A model generated the notes under the pieces. That model was given only the letters and a program-made list of their open reading frames with translations, was not told where the DNA came from and made no database searches. The position numbers and the translations under genes are program-made. Positions 9,913 through 21,469 of a stretch of DNA of 64,000 bases are shown one piece after another. Positions within the stretch are counted from its first letter, which is position 1, and every line of letters begins with the position of its first letter. The DNA is from Loripinus fragilis. Taxonomy: Eukaryota > Mollusca > Bivalvia > Lucinida > Lucinidae. Location: the NCBI GenBank assembly GCA_964019695.1, contig OZ026516.1, positions 77,331,018-77,395,017 on the forward strand, read 5' to 3'.

Positions 9913-12454
9913 TCAGGGATTTTTCATCCATTTGATGAAATTCGAGTGAAATGTGTCAGTTTTATCTATCGATTTCAAACCTGAAGGTAAGCTATTCCAA
10001 ACAATGGGTCCAGAGTATGTTATGCTTTGTTTAAAGATTTCTTTGTACGGCCTTGGGGTAATAAATGAATGTCCTGATGATGATGATCTGAGTGTAGGAA
10101 TGTTTTCATTAGGTAAACGCTCTTGAAATAATTCACTGATATAAGCTGGGCATTCTCCTAAAGAAACCTTGTGCATAAACTTTGCCTTTCGTAGATACAG
10201 CCTGTCATAAACAGTTAGTATTTTAAGATCTTCCATACTTTCTACTACATTGACAACATTATAGTCCAAAATTATTTTACAAGCTCGCTTTTGGAGACGA
10301 AAAATTCTATTTAAATTTAATTGAGATGTTCCCCCCCCATACAGTATTACAATAATCGATGTGGGGCTGAATGTATGTTTTATAGAATTGAATTCTTTGA
10401 GAAGTAGTTAGGTAATCTTTGATTCTAGATAATAGCCACAGGTTTGTAGTAATCTTTTTGCATACCTTATCAACATGTTGCGACCAAGTTAAATTATTAT
10501 CTATTATAATACCAAGAACTTTGTCATTCATGATCATATTTAGCTCGTCATTATTAAGATGCAAGGAAAGCTGGTCATTTGTTAAACTTGTTCTTTTTTG
10601 ATGTGTTGTTATCAGCATTGCTTTTGTTTTTGTGGTATTAATGAGCATGCCATTACATTTGCACCATTTAGCTAAACAATCTAAGGCAACTTGTAAATTT
10701 CTTTGGATAGTTTCAAGTGATTTGCCTATAACATAAAGTGTTGTGTCGTCCGCATAAAAATCAGTATTAGCAGAATCAGTATACAGGGGCAAGTCATTAA
10801 TAAACATGAGAAAAAGTAGAGGGCCCAAAATGGAGCCCTGTGGGACACCATCAGTAATAATTTCATCTTCAGAAAATACATTGTTTAAAGAAACTTTTTG
10901 CTTTCTTTTACCTAAGTACGATGCAAACCATGTTAGTGCTTCATGAGACAACTTGTAATGTTTTAACGTTTTGAGCAGAACATTATGATCCACAAGGTCA
11001 AAGGCTTTTTTGAAATCAATCATCACAGTCCCAATTAAGGATCCTTTATTTATACTTTCTAGCCATTTAGAGATCATGCCTATAAGTGCTGTTTCACAGG
11101 AGTGGCTGGGTCTAAAACCAGACTGATTTTTATGCAACAAATTAAACTTTACAAGGTATGTCATTAGTGAATCATGTATATGCTTTTCTAAGAACTTTGA
11201 CATGACAGGTAGAATAGAGATAGGTCTATAGTTATTTAAATCATCTTTGGGACCTCCTTTATGCAGTGGGGTAACTTTTGCTTTTTTCCATTTTTCAGGG
11301 AACTGTGAAGTTTTAATACTTTGATTGCAAATATATGTGACGGATTCAGCAATATATGGAGCAGCAATTTTTAAAGACGGGGTCCAATATTATCACACCC
11401 TGTAGCTTTTGATACATCAATATGTTTTAAGAACTTTTCAACACTTTCTTTTGAAACTTCTGGAATAGTAAACACTGTACCATCAGGAATTTTGTTGTTA
11501 CAGAATGTTTTAAGTTTTTCAAAATTTGAATTTTCAATAGGTTCTTTCAGATTTGATGCAACTGAGACAAAAAAATTGTTGAAAGCATTTGCAATCTTAT
11601 TATGGTCTTCAGTTTCTTGACCATTTATTTTGACTTTTGAAATGGAAGCATTTGACTTTTGTTTATTAATGCCTATTTCTTTGAAAAGTTTCCATATACT
11701 ACCTGGGTTGTTATTATTTTCATTGATAATTGCAGAATACTGAGCTTTTTTAGACTGTTTGATAAGGCTTACTACCTTATTCCGCCAACTTCTATAGTGT
11801 ATATCATAGTTTAGAGACTTATATCTGTCTCTGGTCTTTATAGCTTCAATAATGTCGGGTGTTAACCATTTTGGCTGCTGTTTGTGTTTGACTCTTAGAG
11901 TTTTTAAGGGCAGATGTTTGTCAACTATTTCTATAAACATAGATGTCCAGGAATCCAATGTGTCATTAGTATCATCAAAAATCTTGATAATATCCCATGG
12001 AGCAGATTGTAGGTCATTTATAAATTCCTGTTCATTGAAGGTTTTAAAAGATCTGTAACTAATAGTTTGATGAGAGAGTTTGGGCATTGTGCAGTTTGTT
12101 TTTCGGGTCAGAAAGATAGGGAAATGGTCACTAAGTCCAATTTCAGGGACATTGATTGAGCTAATATTTGATTCAACATTACAGTAGATATGGTCAATCA
12201 ATGTTTGTGAATGTGCTGTTTTCCTTGTTGCATAATTTACTTTTTGATGAAGGCCAAAAGGCTCTATATATTCTAACCATGTGCTTTTTATATTTTCATT
12301 CATTAAATCTCTATTAAAATCACCTAACAAATAAATTTCCTTTTGATTTCCAAGTACAGTTTCCATAAAATCCTCAAAATGTTCATTCCACTGGACCCCT
12401 TCATTTGGATGCCTGTATAAATTATATATTATAGATATGATATTAAGTATATAT
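9913..12454 (-). pseudogene. Endonuclease-reverse transcriptase ORF2 of LINE B (frameshifted)
   Basis: Reading on the minus strand: AP-endonuclease domain from 12454 (LYRHPNEG, then LLGDFNRDL, DHIYCN and LSDHFPIF), a linker, then RT with NYRPISILPV, SGFRPSHSCETA, DFKKAFDLVDH, GVPQGSILGPLLF and an intact YADDTT. A frameshift near 11380 separates endonuclease from RT, and a one-base change in the C run at 10331-10338 separates RT from its thumb/C-terminus (9913-10269). Unlike LINE A, the catalytic residues of RT are retained, so decay is recent. The first part of the endonuclease is missing. In intact relatives the protein nicks DNA and primes reverse transcription there. Confidence 0.92.
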
Positions 12455-12521
12455 TGTACAATGAATATTATATTGTAACTATGTTATAATAGAAATAAAC
12501 AGATATACAAAAAAAAAAAAA

Positions 12522-14992
12522 TGCTCATTCTGTGAAGAATGGTTGTCTGTGACTTGGCATAAAGCCATGAATCGTAGGACTTTCCAGAGCTGGAAGCGAG
12601 GAAGCAGATCATCTCGATCTTGCTCCCGTGTGTCTGGCTCTGTTGTGTCCGGTCAGAGCGGGGAAAGTCCGGGTATCCGTGATATTTCCCCACCTGCTCC
12701 TGACCGCGTGGCTTCTGGCCACATGCTTGTTTTGCTCGGGCCATCAGTCACCTGTGAACTTATGACCGGTCAAGGTATGGGCCACCGGTCACCTTGTGAC
12801 TGTTCCAACCACCGGGCACCAGTGCACCAGTCAATCAGTCCTGGATGCTACCAGACATAACATGACCGGTCCGGTCACCGGCCAAGATGTAACCGACCCG
12901 GTCACCAACAAAGAATTGACCGGCCCCGTCATCGGACAATGTGTGTTTGGTCCAGTCACCAGTCAGGGTGTGACTAGTCGGATCACAGGCCAATGTATGT
13001 CCGGTCCAGTCACCGGTGAAGGCTTGGTCGCTCGGGTCTACAGTTATGTCTCCGGTCATCGGCTGCCCGGTCTGATCCCCTGCCAAGGAGTAACCGTTCC
13101 AGTCACCAGTCACATCGGCCCGACCTACGGTCCCATCAGGCTTCCCGGATCTTCTGCCAGTCTGGTTGTTCCTTCCAGGACTATCCTACGGGACCACAAT
13201 GTCCGGTTGGACTTAGACACCACCTTCTCAGCCTTACACCACACCATGGATCGAGGTCGGGTTCCCCCTCCCCCTTCCCGGCATAAGGCCGGTAGGCACA
13301 GTCAGGCTCCTTCCCCCGGTAACAGGAACCAGAACCGTGGCCGCCGCCTTGCAGATTTGTCCGCCTCTGGGTCTAGCTCTTGTGACTCCTCGTCTTCTGG
13401 GATGAGTCCCCATCATTTCTGATGAAGTTACTGGGATCGTTCTATTTCAAGGCTTAGATCCCGTCGCAGGTCACGCCACAGATCAGGATGACAGTACTTT
13501 CGGAGACCACACTCCCAGTGACGCCGAACCTTTTCACGGCATCGCAGGGAAAGAGGGGTGGTTTTATCGCCCCGGCCGTGTTCTCGGTCCCCTAGGTCTC
13601 CCAGGAGACTGAGATCTCTCAGGAGATCTCCATCGATCCACGACCAGGGACACTTGACAAATGAATCTGTCACACATGTGCCAAGTACAACTTCTTGTGC
13701 TCCGAGCAGGCCTTAATGGGCCATTTGGGATATGCTGAACACTGTGCAGGGGTTTCCCCCCACTTGCAGTATTAACACCTACCCTTCTGGATCATCCGTT
13801 CAACTTACAGGCACTTTACAGGCACTTCGGGTTCCTCTACTGTTCCCCGTCGTGTACTTCCTTCGGCTACCCCTGCTAATCCAGAAACTATCTGGATCCA
13901 GCAGACATCAGGTCATTTTGTACCTACTAACTAAGGGCTGCCTCCTCAGGCTACAGATTTGCCTTCTGGGCACCCTCCGTCTCCTGCCCTCTCCCTTCAG
14001 GTCCCGGCAGACTATCCCCTAGTTTTGGAAGGTCAGTACATGCCTGTGTCTGGTACTCAGCCCTCGGGTTCTTCTGGTTCTACTCAGAACCCTGGCCTGG
14101 TGGAAAACTATACTGATAGGGTAGATCCGGCTCACCACGGTGACCCAGATCAGCATCATATCCAGGAGTCTCCCGTGGTTCCTTCTGAGGCTGGCTCAGA
14201 GGCGCAAGAACCAGAACCTCATTATCTGGCTTCTATCAACCAGGTATACAAATTAATTTTCAATACCTTGGATGACGATTTTTGCCAGCCACCTATCCAA
14301 TCAATCATTGGGTCAGCCGTGACAGTAACGGAGAAGGTTGTACGTAGGCGAGAGCCAGACAGAGTAGGTAGGGCTACAGACCGGGTGGACCTTCGCCTCC
14401 CTATAGTTTCTATGAAAACATCGGCTTTTGACTCCATGGTAGCTGCTAACAAGCCTTCTAACCAGCATACGAAGGCTCCAAGGGACCTGGCTGAGCCTAA
14501 ACCTGTTGAGGGCCGAAAAAGCTATAAACCGATCCGGCCACTGGTTTGGATTTATCTAAGCTTCCACCCCGGGACGCTGACATGAGTAAGCTCAACATTA
14601 CCATGTCAGTTACCTCCACTTCAGCACAGGGAGCTACTGGAGAGGGGGTCCATTGCGCTAGCAAATCAGCTTGATCTGATGGCCGCCGCAGCTCATATGG
14701 TCTGAGACCTTTCGGATTCCGTTCCTGAAGAATTTAGGGCCTTATTGATACATCTATCTAGGACGGCTCAGTCTCTTTCTTTTAACTCTGCGTCGTCCAT
14801 GGCAAAAGATAATCCCCTTCAAAGGGACCTTATTCTCTCTTTGATTCACCTGGGGTTCTTGCTTAAACCCGGTCTTAACTACCTCAAGACTGCCTTGTTT
14901 ACGGCAGATACCTTTTTTGGCGGAAGGATCCAAGCTGCAGTAACGGCGGACCGGGAGGACCAGATCCAGGGGCTTCCAAGTCCCCTGCTCTA
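12522..14992 (+). pseudogene. DIRS gag, main part (frameshifted)
   Basis: The frame resumes at 12522 with CSFCEEWLSVTWHKAMNR, then a Ser/Arg-rich part (SWKRGSRSSRSCSR), a stretch of GPVTGQ-like repeats (12750-13120), an Arg/Ser-rich stretch at about 13430-13640, and an acidic/Pro-rich part from 13959. It ends with a helical region at 14575-14992 containing LDLSKLPPRDADMSKLNITM and later RELLERGSIALANQLDLMAA. At least three frameshifts and one stop (near 14705) break it. Gag of DIRS elements presumably packages the RNA; this is inferred from position and the Cys and Arg/Ser-rich composition. Confidence 0.75.
12750..13120 (+). repeat. Coding minisatellite in DIRS gag
   Basis: Roughly ten imperfect units of about 30 bp contain CCGGTCACCGGCCA-like words and encode GPVTGQ/GPVTSQ motifs. 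GC content is visibly higher than in the surroundings. The unit length is a multiple of three, so open frames persist on both strands. Confidence 0.75.
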
Positions 14993-15093
14993 GGACCGGC
15001 TGCCAAGACGAGACCTGCTATCCCAGAGAGACAGACTTCATGCGGACCCAGGCATGTTCCACTTACAGGTTTGGTCGTTATCAGGTGATCCCC
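14993..15093 (+). other. Gag-recombinase junction lacking RT
   Basis: Only about 100 bp separate the gag stop from the recombinase frame. In autonomous DIRS elements a reverse transcriptase, RNase H and often a methylase-like domain are encoded as well. None is seen anywhere in the element. Confidence 0.6.
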
Positions 15094-16983
15094 GCAAAAG
15101 AAACATTTTTCTGCACAGGCTTCAGCCCTCATTGCCTCTGCAAGAAGAAAATCCATTAGAGTGGTCTATGACGCTCGTTGGAAACTCTTCTCTGAGTGGT
15201 GTCTTCAAAGGAAAATTGATCCCATCAATCCCTCTTCTAGACAAATAGCGGATTTCCTTCTTTATCTCTTTGATGATAAGACACTTTCTCTTAGCTCAAT
15301 CAAAGGATACTTTCGATGCTGTCACATACATTGGCTTTTCACAGGTCATTTCAGGTGTGCTCACCCTGCTATTTCAGAACTGATCAGAGCCATGGAACTT
15401 AAACGTCCAGTTTCTCGTTCCCTCACGCCTAAGTGGAATTTGGCATGTCTTCTTTGGTCACTTACTAAGTCGCCTTACGAACCTCTTGATCAAGCATCCT
15501 TACAGTTCCTCACTTGGAAGACTGTTTTTGCTTTCGGCTTGTCGGTCCGTCCATCTGTGCGTACATCAGTTACAAAATTTATTAAGATACAGTTTTGAAA
15601 TTTCATATATGGTTTCCTCATCAAAAATTAATCACACATATTTTTTTTTTGTAAGTCTGGACTATCCCCCTATGTGGAGTCATGCCCCTTTTAAAGGTCA
15701 TAATGAAATTTTATAATCAAGATATCTCAAAAACTATAACAGCTATGAGCTTCAAACTTGGTCAGCTAATAGAGCATAATGAGTAGATAACCTGGTGAAA
15801 ATTTAAAAAAAGGTTATTTTTTTTAGTTATTGCCCTTTGCAAATTTGGACATAGAAAATTTGATATCTCAAAAACTATAACAGCTATGAGCTTCAAACTT
15901 GGTCAGGTAATAGTGGATAATGAGTAGATAATCTTGTGAAAATTGTAAAAAAAGTTGTTGTTTTTTGAGTTATTGCCCTTTGAAAATTTTTTTGCATTGA
16001 AAACTTTTAATCAAGATAACTCAAAAACTATTACAGCAAGTAGCTTAAAACTTAGTCAGCTGATAGAAGATAATGAGTAGATAACCTGGTGAAAATTTAA
16101 AAAAAAAAGTTATTTTATTCTTTTCGAGTTATTACCCTTTGCAGTTTTGGTCATTGAAAACTTGTCATCAAGATATCTCGAAAATTATTATAGCTAGCAG
16201 CTTTAAACATGGTCAGTTGGTAGAAGATGATGAGGAGATTATACCTGGTGAAAATTTAAAAAAAGAGTTATTTATTTTTTAAGTAATTGCCCTATATAAA
16301 TTTGGGCATTGAAAACTTCTTGACAAGCAAAGGGGTGGGGGCATAATGTTATATAAACATCATTTCTGGTTCTTCTTACCATGGCCTCAACCAAACGGAG
16401 AAGTGAAATTCATGCTCTTTCTGTTGAAACGGGCCATCTTCGTTTCGATTCCTCAGATGACTCAGTCACACCATTGTGTCAGCCAGGATTCCTTGCAAAA
16501 AAAACAACTCCCCTCTAAGGCTTCTAAACCATTCAAGGTCCAAAGTCTTTCTAAGACTTGTGGACAAGAAGATAAGGATAGACTACTCTGCCCAGTCAGG
16601 GCATTGAAATTCTACCTCAATAGAGTTAAGTCCATTTGAGGTTCTCGGAAAAGACTCTTCATTCTTTTAAAGGGGGGATGTGTCTGCGGCTTCTATCTCT
16701 CGTTAGGTGGCCTAAACTATCAAAAAGGCATAGATTTATCCTTTCTCAAGATTAGACTGCATGATTTCTGAGCCTTGTCAGCCTCCTCGGCCTTTGTCGA
16801 TCACACCACAATTTCTGACATGCTCCAAGCTGCTTTCTGGAGGAATCCGATTACCTTTCTTTTATCTTGTGCTCTTTTGAACACCAACAAGATAATCTAT
16901 ATCTGTTGAGCCTCCTTGTGGTTGCTCAAACAGTTGTGTCATCAAGGACTTTCACGTTTATCCGCACAGTCAAAGTCAAACCG
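15094..16983 (+). pseudogene. DIRS tyrosine recombinase (broken, interrupted)
   Basis: Tyrosine recombinase, which in intact DIRS elements inserts a circular intermediate. The N-terminal SAM-like domain reads RVVYDARWKLFSEWC and later IADFLLYLF; the catalytic part begins LTWKTVFAFG before 15530 and resumes at 16369 as VLLTMASTKRRSEIHALSVE, containing the first catalytic Arg. Further on DVSAASISR, then RLHDF*ALSASSAF where H..R should stand, and DMLQAAFWRNP. The frame shifts after 16636, and at least two stops occur. An 838-bp repeat (15531-16368) sits inside. It is non-functional. Confidence 0.85.
15531..16368 (+). repeat. GTCCGTCC-type tandem-repeat insertion in the recombinase
   Basis: Begins near GGTCCGTCCATCTGTGCG, then four to five imperfect units of about 145 bp containing GATATCTCAAAAACTATAAC, AGCTTCAAACTTGGTCAG, GGTGAAAATTTAAAAAA and TTATTGCCCTTTGC. 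A further fragment of the family is at 57885-58010. Non-coding; it splits the recombinase frame. Confidence 0.85.
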
Positions 16984-16996
16984 TATTAACGAAGAT

Positions 16997-17783
16997 TAAA
17001 CTCCAGCTGTTAAGTTTTTAGACCTAATTTTTCGCAATTACTTTTTTATCTTCAATTTTAGCAAAATGTGTTCGCGATGAAAAAGTATTCAGGAACATCT
17101 CCGCCAACTTCTCCAAATGGTACCAACATCCTAGATGCTGCAGGTTTCTCTGTGCTTAGATGCACTCTTTGAACATTTTAAGCAAAGGGCAAATAAATTA
17201 AGTCCAAGATGTCAGTCAAAAAGTTACATTGCACCGCCCTAATTCAATTACTAAAGCGATGGATGGCTTGTTCAAATATAATAGAAATCGCACCTGATTC
17301 GCTCGTGCGTTATGCTAGTAGGGTCATCTCAAAACCGTTCATTTCATAGCACGTGCACAAAAGAAAAATTGCACGCCATGCGATAACCCAGCCTTTGTTC
17401 CTTCACATGAGCCTGCTTTAAGTTGATTCTGCATAAGCATGGTAAATTCTGAGTATGTTAACGGCAGTTTTATGTTTTGCACAGCCTTTGAAAAGCGGGA
17501 TATGCACCGCTTCCGAATATTTTTTTAAAACTACCCCTTTCTGTCAAGCCTATACGAATTTTACCTGTCAATAAAAGACTTAGAAATTTAGGACGAATTC
17601 AATTTATTGCGAAATATTCATCTATATACATAAAAATCTGTTTGCGTCACAAGCACAAGACCTTTTGGAGAAGTTGGCAGAAATTCTCCTCTACAACTTT
17701 CATCGCGAACACATTTAGCTAAAATTGAAGATTAAAAAGTTATTGCGAAAATTTAAGTCTAAAAACTTAACAGCTGGAGTTTA
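16997..17783. mobile_element. TIR MITE of 787 bp in the DIRS 3' region
   Basis: The first about 135 bp (from TAAACTCCAGCTGTTAAG) and the last about 135 bp are reverse complements of each other. The inner part has no transposase-like frame. The ends are consistent with a TA duplication (16997-16998 and 17782-17783). It lies between the end of the recombinase and the internal complementary region. Confidence 0.85.
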
Positions 17784-17872
17784 GCTGGGAATCCTGGATA
17801 ACTTTGGGGTTTGCTGTGATGGGGAGCAGTACGAGAACCTTCCCAGCGCTGCTGCTAACTCAGCTATTGATA

Positions 17873-17932
17873 GCAGGTAAGGTATTTATGAAATTAAAAC
17901 AAATTTTTCAAGTAAAATACTAACCTGCTATA
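17873..17932. repeat. DIRS internal complementary region (hairpin)
   Basis: GATAGCAGGTAAGGTATTT at about 17877 and AAAATACTAACCTGCTAT ending at 17932 are inverted. These are the extreme sequences of the right and left terminal repeats, brought together as in the circular-junction sequence of DIRS elements, which templates completion of the ends. Confidence 0.75.
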
Positions 17933-17972
17933 TGTAACCACCCCGCTCTTCGACTAATTTTTGCTCAAATTT

Positions 17973-18150
17973 CGGAAGAAGAATGATTCTGGGGTATTAT
18001 TTCCGGGTTAGCTAATTTGCAGCACTAATTTGCTCTGGGTCAGAATTAATCTGGGACAGGGCAGGTGGCGGCTCCAGAAATTCTGGATAAATTAACCCAC
18101 CTTCAGAGGTAGTAGCTATGGATAGCAGGTAAGTATTTCTTAATTAAAAT
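17973..18150 (+). repeat. DIRS right inverted terminal repeat
   Basis: Reverse complement of 3980-4160. It ends with GATAGCAGGTAAGTATTTC. 17933-17972 is additional end sequence whose left counterpart is lost at the LINE A insertion. Confidence 0.85.
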
Positions 18151-19474
18151 GAAAATAAATTCTTCTTGAAAAATTTGTTTTAATCAATTATGAAATGGGC
18201 TGGATTGTAAGCCTATTATCTCTTTGTAATCTGATTTTCTGTTATGTTATGTTGAATCACCAATGAACAGTAGATTAACCAAGTGATGACTATGTTTTTA
18301 TGTCATTGACGGCAACTGATTTTTTCAGAATAAGAGCTCTATCCCATCTGTCACACTCAATAGCTTTTATAAGCGTAGGTTGTATGAGAACGATGAAAGA
18401 CCACCAAATATGTTTATCATTTTTGCATTACTTGTAACAGATGTGAATTTTGCTTACTGATCCCTTTTGCAAATGTTGCTCTCCGCAAATTCATATTTAA
18501 ATGATGGCGTCTGTTAATTCGCTTTTTCATTTGCCTAAAATCCTGTTCTGGGCATTGCCATTGAAAATATTGGATGATGCAGCAAGGTGAGCAAAAAATA
18601 CGTAAATCATAAAAAAAATTGCTAAATATATTGTGCATAGGATATATCTGACTATTTTTTTTCAAAAAGTGTGGCTTGTTACGTGCCAGTCGTAACGAGA
18701 AAAGAATTCAGCATGTGGAATGTCAGCAAGAAGGACTTTTAAAAGTTAACAAAATTTATTTTAAAAAAAGATATCAATTACAAAAAGCAATGGAAAATAT
18801 TTATAGAGTCAAATATGTCCAAACTGTCCCTCAGAATATTTATCAACACAAGTCCTTCAGCCGTTTCTGATCCCCAGATTTTGAAGATTTTAAATTCCAT
18901 ATGAACACTTAGTCCAAATCAAACACTGAATGTCACAATGTAATCCAGAAAGAATAAGTCAAACACAAATAAATCCAGATATAATAAGTTAGAATTCCAG
19001 CGCAAAAGGTTTTGACTTTTAAATGGTGAAATTACTCCAAAGAAGCCCTTATCAAAATTTACTCTTATATATAATTATACTCTTTAAGAAAGCTCCAGAA
19101 CAATCAGGTAATAGCTATGATATCATATGCAAAAATAAAACAAAAACATCTATTTTGGAATGTTCAACAAGTTTCTCAATTTTTCTGGACAATTCCAGAG
19201 CCAGCTCAGAGCTTCTATTTGGCATGAAAAAGAAAATTCCAGGGAATTCCAGATTTTCCATAAACTTCCATGATAATACTTTTTTTGATTTCAAGATGAT
19301 TACCGTAGTCATTTTTTCTAGAAAAGTCTAATGACCAAACAAACATCTTGTTTACAACAACTTGTTTACTATTAATATCTCCAATATCCGGGTCAACAGA
19401 AACATTGTAAACAACATATCTAACAGATAAACATCATACATGTCACAAGCTATAATAACAATTTACTCATTTTC
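18151..19474 (+). other. Intron sequence upstream of the CNPY3-like exon
   Basis: No exon, known repeat or coding homology was recognised. The sequence runs into a pyrimidine-rich acceptor tract ending TTTTCAG at 19470-19476. An upstream exon with the start codon and signal peptide was sought and not found in the window. Confidence 0.5.
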
Positions 19475-19476
19475 AG

Positions 19477-19600
19477 TTTGCAAGTACCTGGCAGTTGAGC
19501 TGAGAGAAAGATTGGATGAAACTGGGAAAAGTAAAGAAGTTCTGGAAACCGGACATGGGATAGACCCAAGAAAAAAGAAGAAAATAAAATATAATACATC
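19477..19600 (+). CDS. CNPY3: CNPY3/4-like gene, internal exon (exon A)
   Basis: Partial host gene. In the vertebrate family CNPY3 (PRAT4A) is a saposin-fold ER protein that works with gp94 as a chaperone for Toll-like receptors; that role is family knowledge, not shown here. The 124-bp exon has acceptor TTTTCAG and donor GTAAGT, enters with two bases of a split codon and leaves with TC. It encodes CKYLAVELRERLDETGKSKE followed by VLETGHGID and a Lys-rich RKKKKIKYNT. This matches the CKY(V/L)AVEL...ETGKTKEV core of CNPY3, including the conserved Cys after the CxxC region. It joins in frame to 58626. CNPY4 is the main alternative. The upstream exon is not found. Confidence 0.93.
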
Positions 19601-20367
19601 GTAAGTCATTTCATGCTTTGAAATTATACATTCCCAAGAACCTGTTTATCTTTCCAGGCCAAACTGGAACCCTCAGACAAGACAAAGTGGGGCAGATTTG
19701 ATTACTAAGTTATTAAAACAAGGTTATATATACACTGGAACGTCTTTAGAACGCGGTACCTGGAGGCCACAGTCTGCCCACAGCGTAGTAAGTGGTCATG
19801 ATCACTACAAGGCTTTACTCCACCCACCTGCCCATGGCATATCAATGTTTTTTCCGTGATGCTGAAACACTTCCGCGATGCTGAAACATATCTATCAACT
19901 GTAGCATTATGAATTATGATGTAAGCTACCTTTATTTCCATGTCAATGAGAGCTCCTATGATTTACAGCATTAAAATTATCTTAAACTCGCTTTTAAAAA
20001 AACAGTTTGCTCAAAAAAATATTCACTTGTTTATAGTAAGGGAGCTAAATACTGCATGGGACATAACGCCTATATAGTAATTGTAAGGGAGATAATGGGC
20101 TTTAAACACACTAAAAATAGTTCGCAGATGCTCAATAGTTTTGAAAAAAGAAAAAAGAAAAAAAAAAGTGATTTTTAAAAAGAAAATGATTAGCATTTAA
20201 TACTGTTTTAGTGAGCTACAATAATATTTTAGTTCTGTTCATTGAATTAATAATGCGGTATTTTGATTTAAAATATGCAAATTTCACAACAATAAACCAC
20301 TCAATTTAGATCTAACAAGGTGAGAGACTTCCTAATAAATGTTTACAACACACTTCTCAAATGTGTC

Positions 20368-21209
20368 AAGGACCTCTGACACTTTGATAGGGTATCTGCC
20401 TATTTTTCAGATGCTTCCCAAAATTTCCCTTTACATAAGATATCACTGGTTTCCTTTTGAATAGGACGCTTGATGTATTAGAAACAAATTAAGGTTATAA
20501 TTAGACAGGCAAACCCCTACAACACAACAGGAGACCATACCAAAGGGGGTAGGGGCTGCAAAATTTGACTTCACCAAATCATTTAGAAATCAATTATTTT
20601 CACGTGTAAGGGTATTATATTACCAATACTCGATTACAAATCACAGTGAAAGTATTTTTAAGTCCAAAATCATGAGCATTTTAATGATTATTTTTGTTCT
20701 TGTATTTTTTATCTGATTTGTTAAGAAATATTTTGAAGTGCAACTGTAGTTCATATTCAACCTTGATGACAATGTATTTACCTGGTGCAATATTATGCAG
20801 CAATGTACTATAGCCATTCATCCATGCGTAAAGTACACCTAGTCAAAGGCCATGCAGTTTATGTGTATTGGATAGATACAGTATATGTGCAAAATAATCT
20901 ACCAACTGAACTTAGTAAAAGGACAGTTTTCATAATCTAAAGAAAAATATGCTAATAACGTTGTAATATTTTATGACTAATGTGTTATGGAAAGGAAGCT
21001 TACTTGTACTAATTATTTCATTATACTGGAAAAAAAGGTTTTCAAGAGAGCACACCAAAAATCCAAATGCTAATGTTCGGGCTTGCCCAGTCGTCAGATT
21101 TTGGGCTGTGGAATATCATTCCCCCCCGAGTCCCAGCTAGCTTTTCACATATATTATGTAAAATATGGGAACACACTTACGTGCAAAAGGATTAGTTGGG
21201 ACTCGGGGG
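20368..21209 (+). repeat. Duplicated block, copy 1, left part
   Basis: From CAAGGACCTCTGACACTTTG onward this matches 47388-48415 and then 51300-51481. Its continuation is at 37678-37965, beyond the 16.5-kb insertion. Comparison of the two copies defines several insertions precisely. Nothing coding is seen. 19607-20367 before it shows no recognised feature. Confidence 0.85.
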
Positions 21210-21214
21210 TGTGA

Positions 21215-21442
21215 CTAAAACGCTGACTTTCACTGCAGAACTGCTGACCGTTTACCTTATCAAAAGCTGACCAAAAGCTGACCAAAGTGACTAAAATGCT
21301 GACCAGAGGCAGTGCTGACCAGACAAATCACCTGTCCCATTATTAGGTTTAATTGGTGATAATTGATGATAATAAACAGTGTAATAAAAATTTACTGAGA
21401 ATTATCCGTCTAGTTAACCAAGCTTTTACAAAGCCTATAGCT
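21215..21442 (+). repeat. Left terminal inverted repeat of the 16.5-kb insertion
   Basis: Starts CTAAAACGCTGACTTTCACT. Five GCTGACC motifs plus one GCTGACT occur in its first 130 bp, spaced 10-25 bp apart. Such subterminal motif clusters are typical of transposase-binding regions in large DNA transposons, which is an inference here. Confidence 0.85.
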
Positions 21443-21469
21443 GGAGCAAAGGAGAATGAACTGCATCAA

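Larger units (their letters stand above)
9177..12454 (-). mobile_element. CR1-like LINE copy B, nearly complete ORF2
   Basis: The 3' end at low coordinates carries the (TAA)n tail at 9184-9222 and the same AGAGGGCCTCATGGAAGATT motif as LINE A. Direct repeats TGTACAATGAA at 9166-9176 and 12455-12465 fit an 11-bp target-site duplication. The copy starts inside the endonuclease domain, so it is 5'-truncated. Its 3' UTR is longer than that of LINE A because of an extra segment at about 9300-9840. Confidence 0.88.
6034..12521 (+). mobile_element. Tx1/L1-like LINE, interrupted by Tc1 and LINE B
   Basis: The 5'-truncated plus-strand LINE begins inside its RT near 6034. Its ORF2 runs to 9031. The 3' UTR is 9032-9176, interrupted by LINE B (9177-12454), and resumes at 12455-12521 with AATAAA near 12494 and a 13-A tail ending at 12521. 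The 11-bp direct repeat TGTACAATGAA at 9166-9176 and 12455-12465 flanks LINE B, which supports this join. The whole insertion interrupts DIRS gag. Confidence 0.75.
3980..18150 (+). mobile_element. DIRS-like tyrosine-recombinase retroelement, split by nested insertions
   Basis: The outer ends at 3980-4160 and 17973-18150 are inverted copies of each other, and 17873-17932 is a hairpin built from the two outermost end sequences. These are the inverted terminal repeats and internal complementary region expected of DIRS elements. Between them lie a gag-like ORF (5938-6033 joined to 12522-14992) and a tyrosine recombinase (15094-15530 joined to 16369-16983). No reverse transcriptase or RNase H lies between gag and recombinase, so this is a deleted or non-autonomous copy. 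Four separate insertions interrupt it. That the far-left repeat belongs to this same copy is inferred from order and orientation plus the gag frame restored across 6033/12522. Confidence 0.8.

Noticed and set aside
12835..13113. Minus-strand frame with TGDWTG repeats opposite the DIRS gag
   Set aside because: It is the antisense of the plus-strand GPVTGQ-type coding minisatellite. The plus strand fits gag on both sides.
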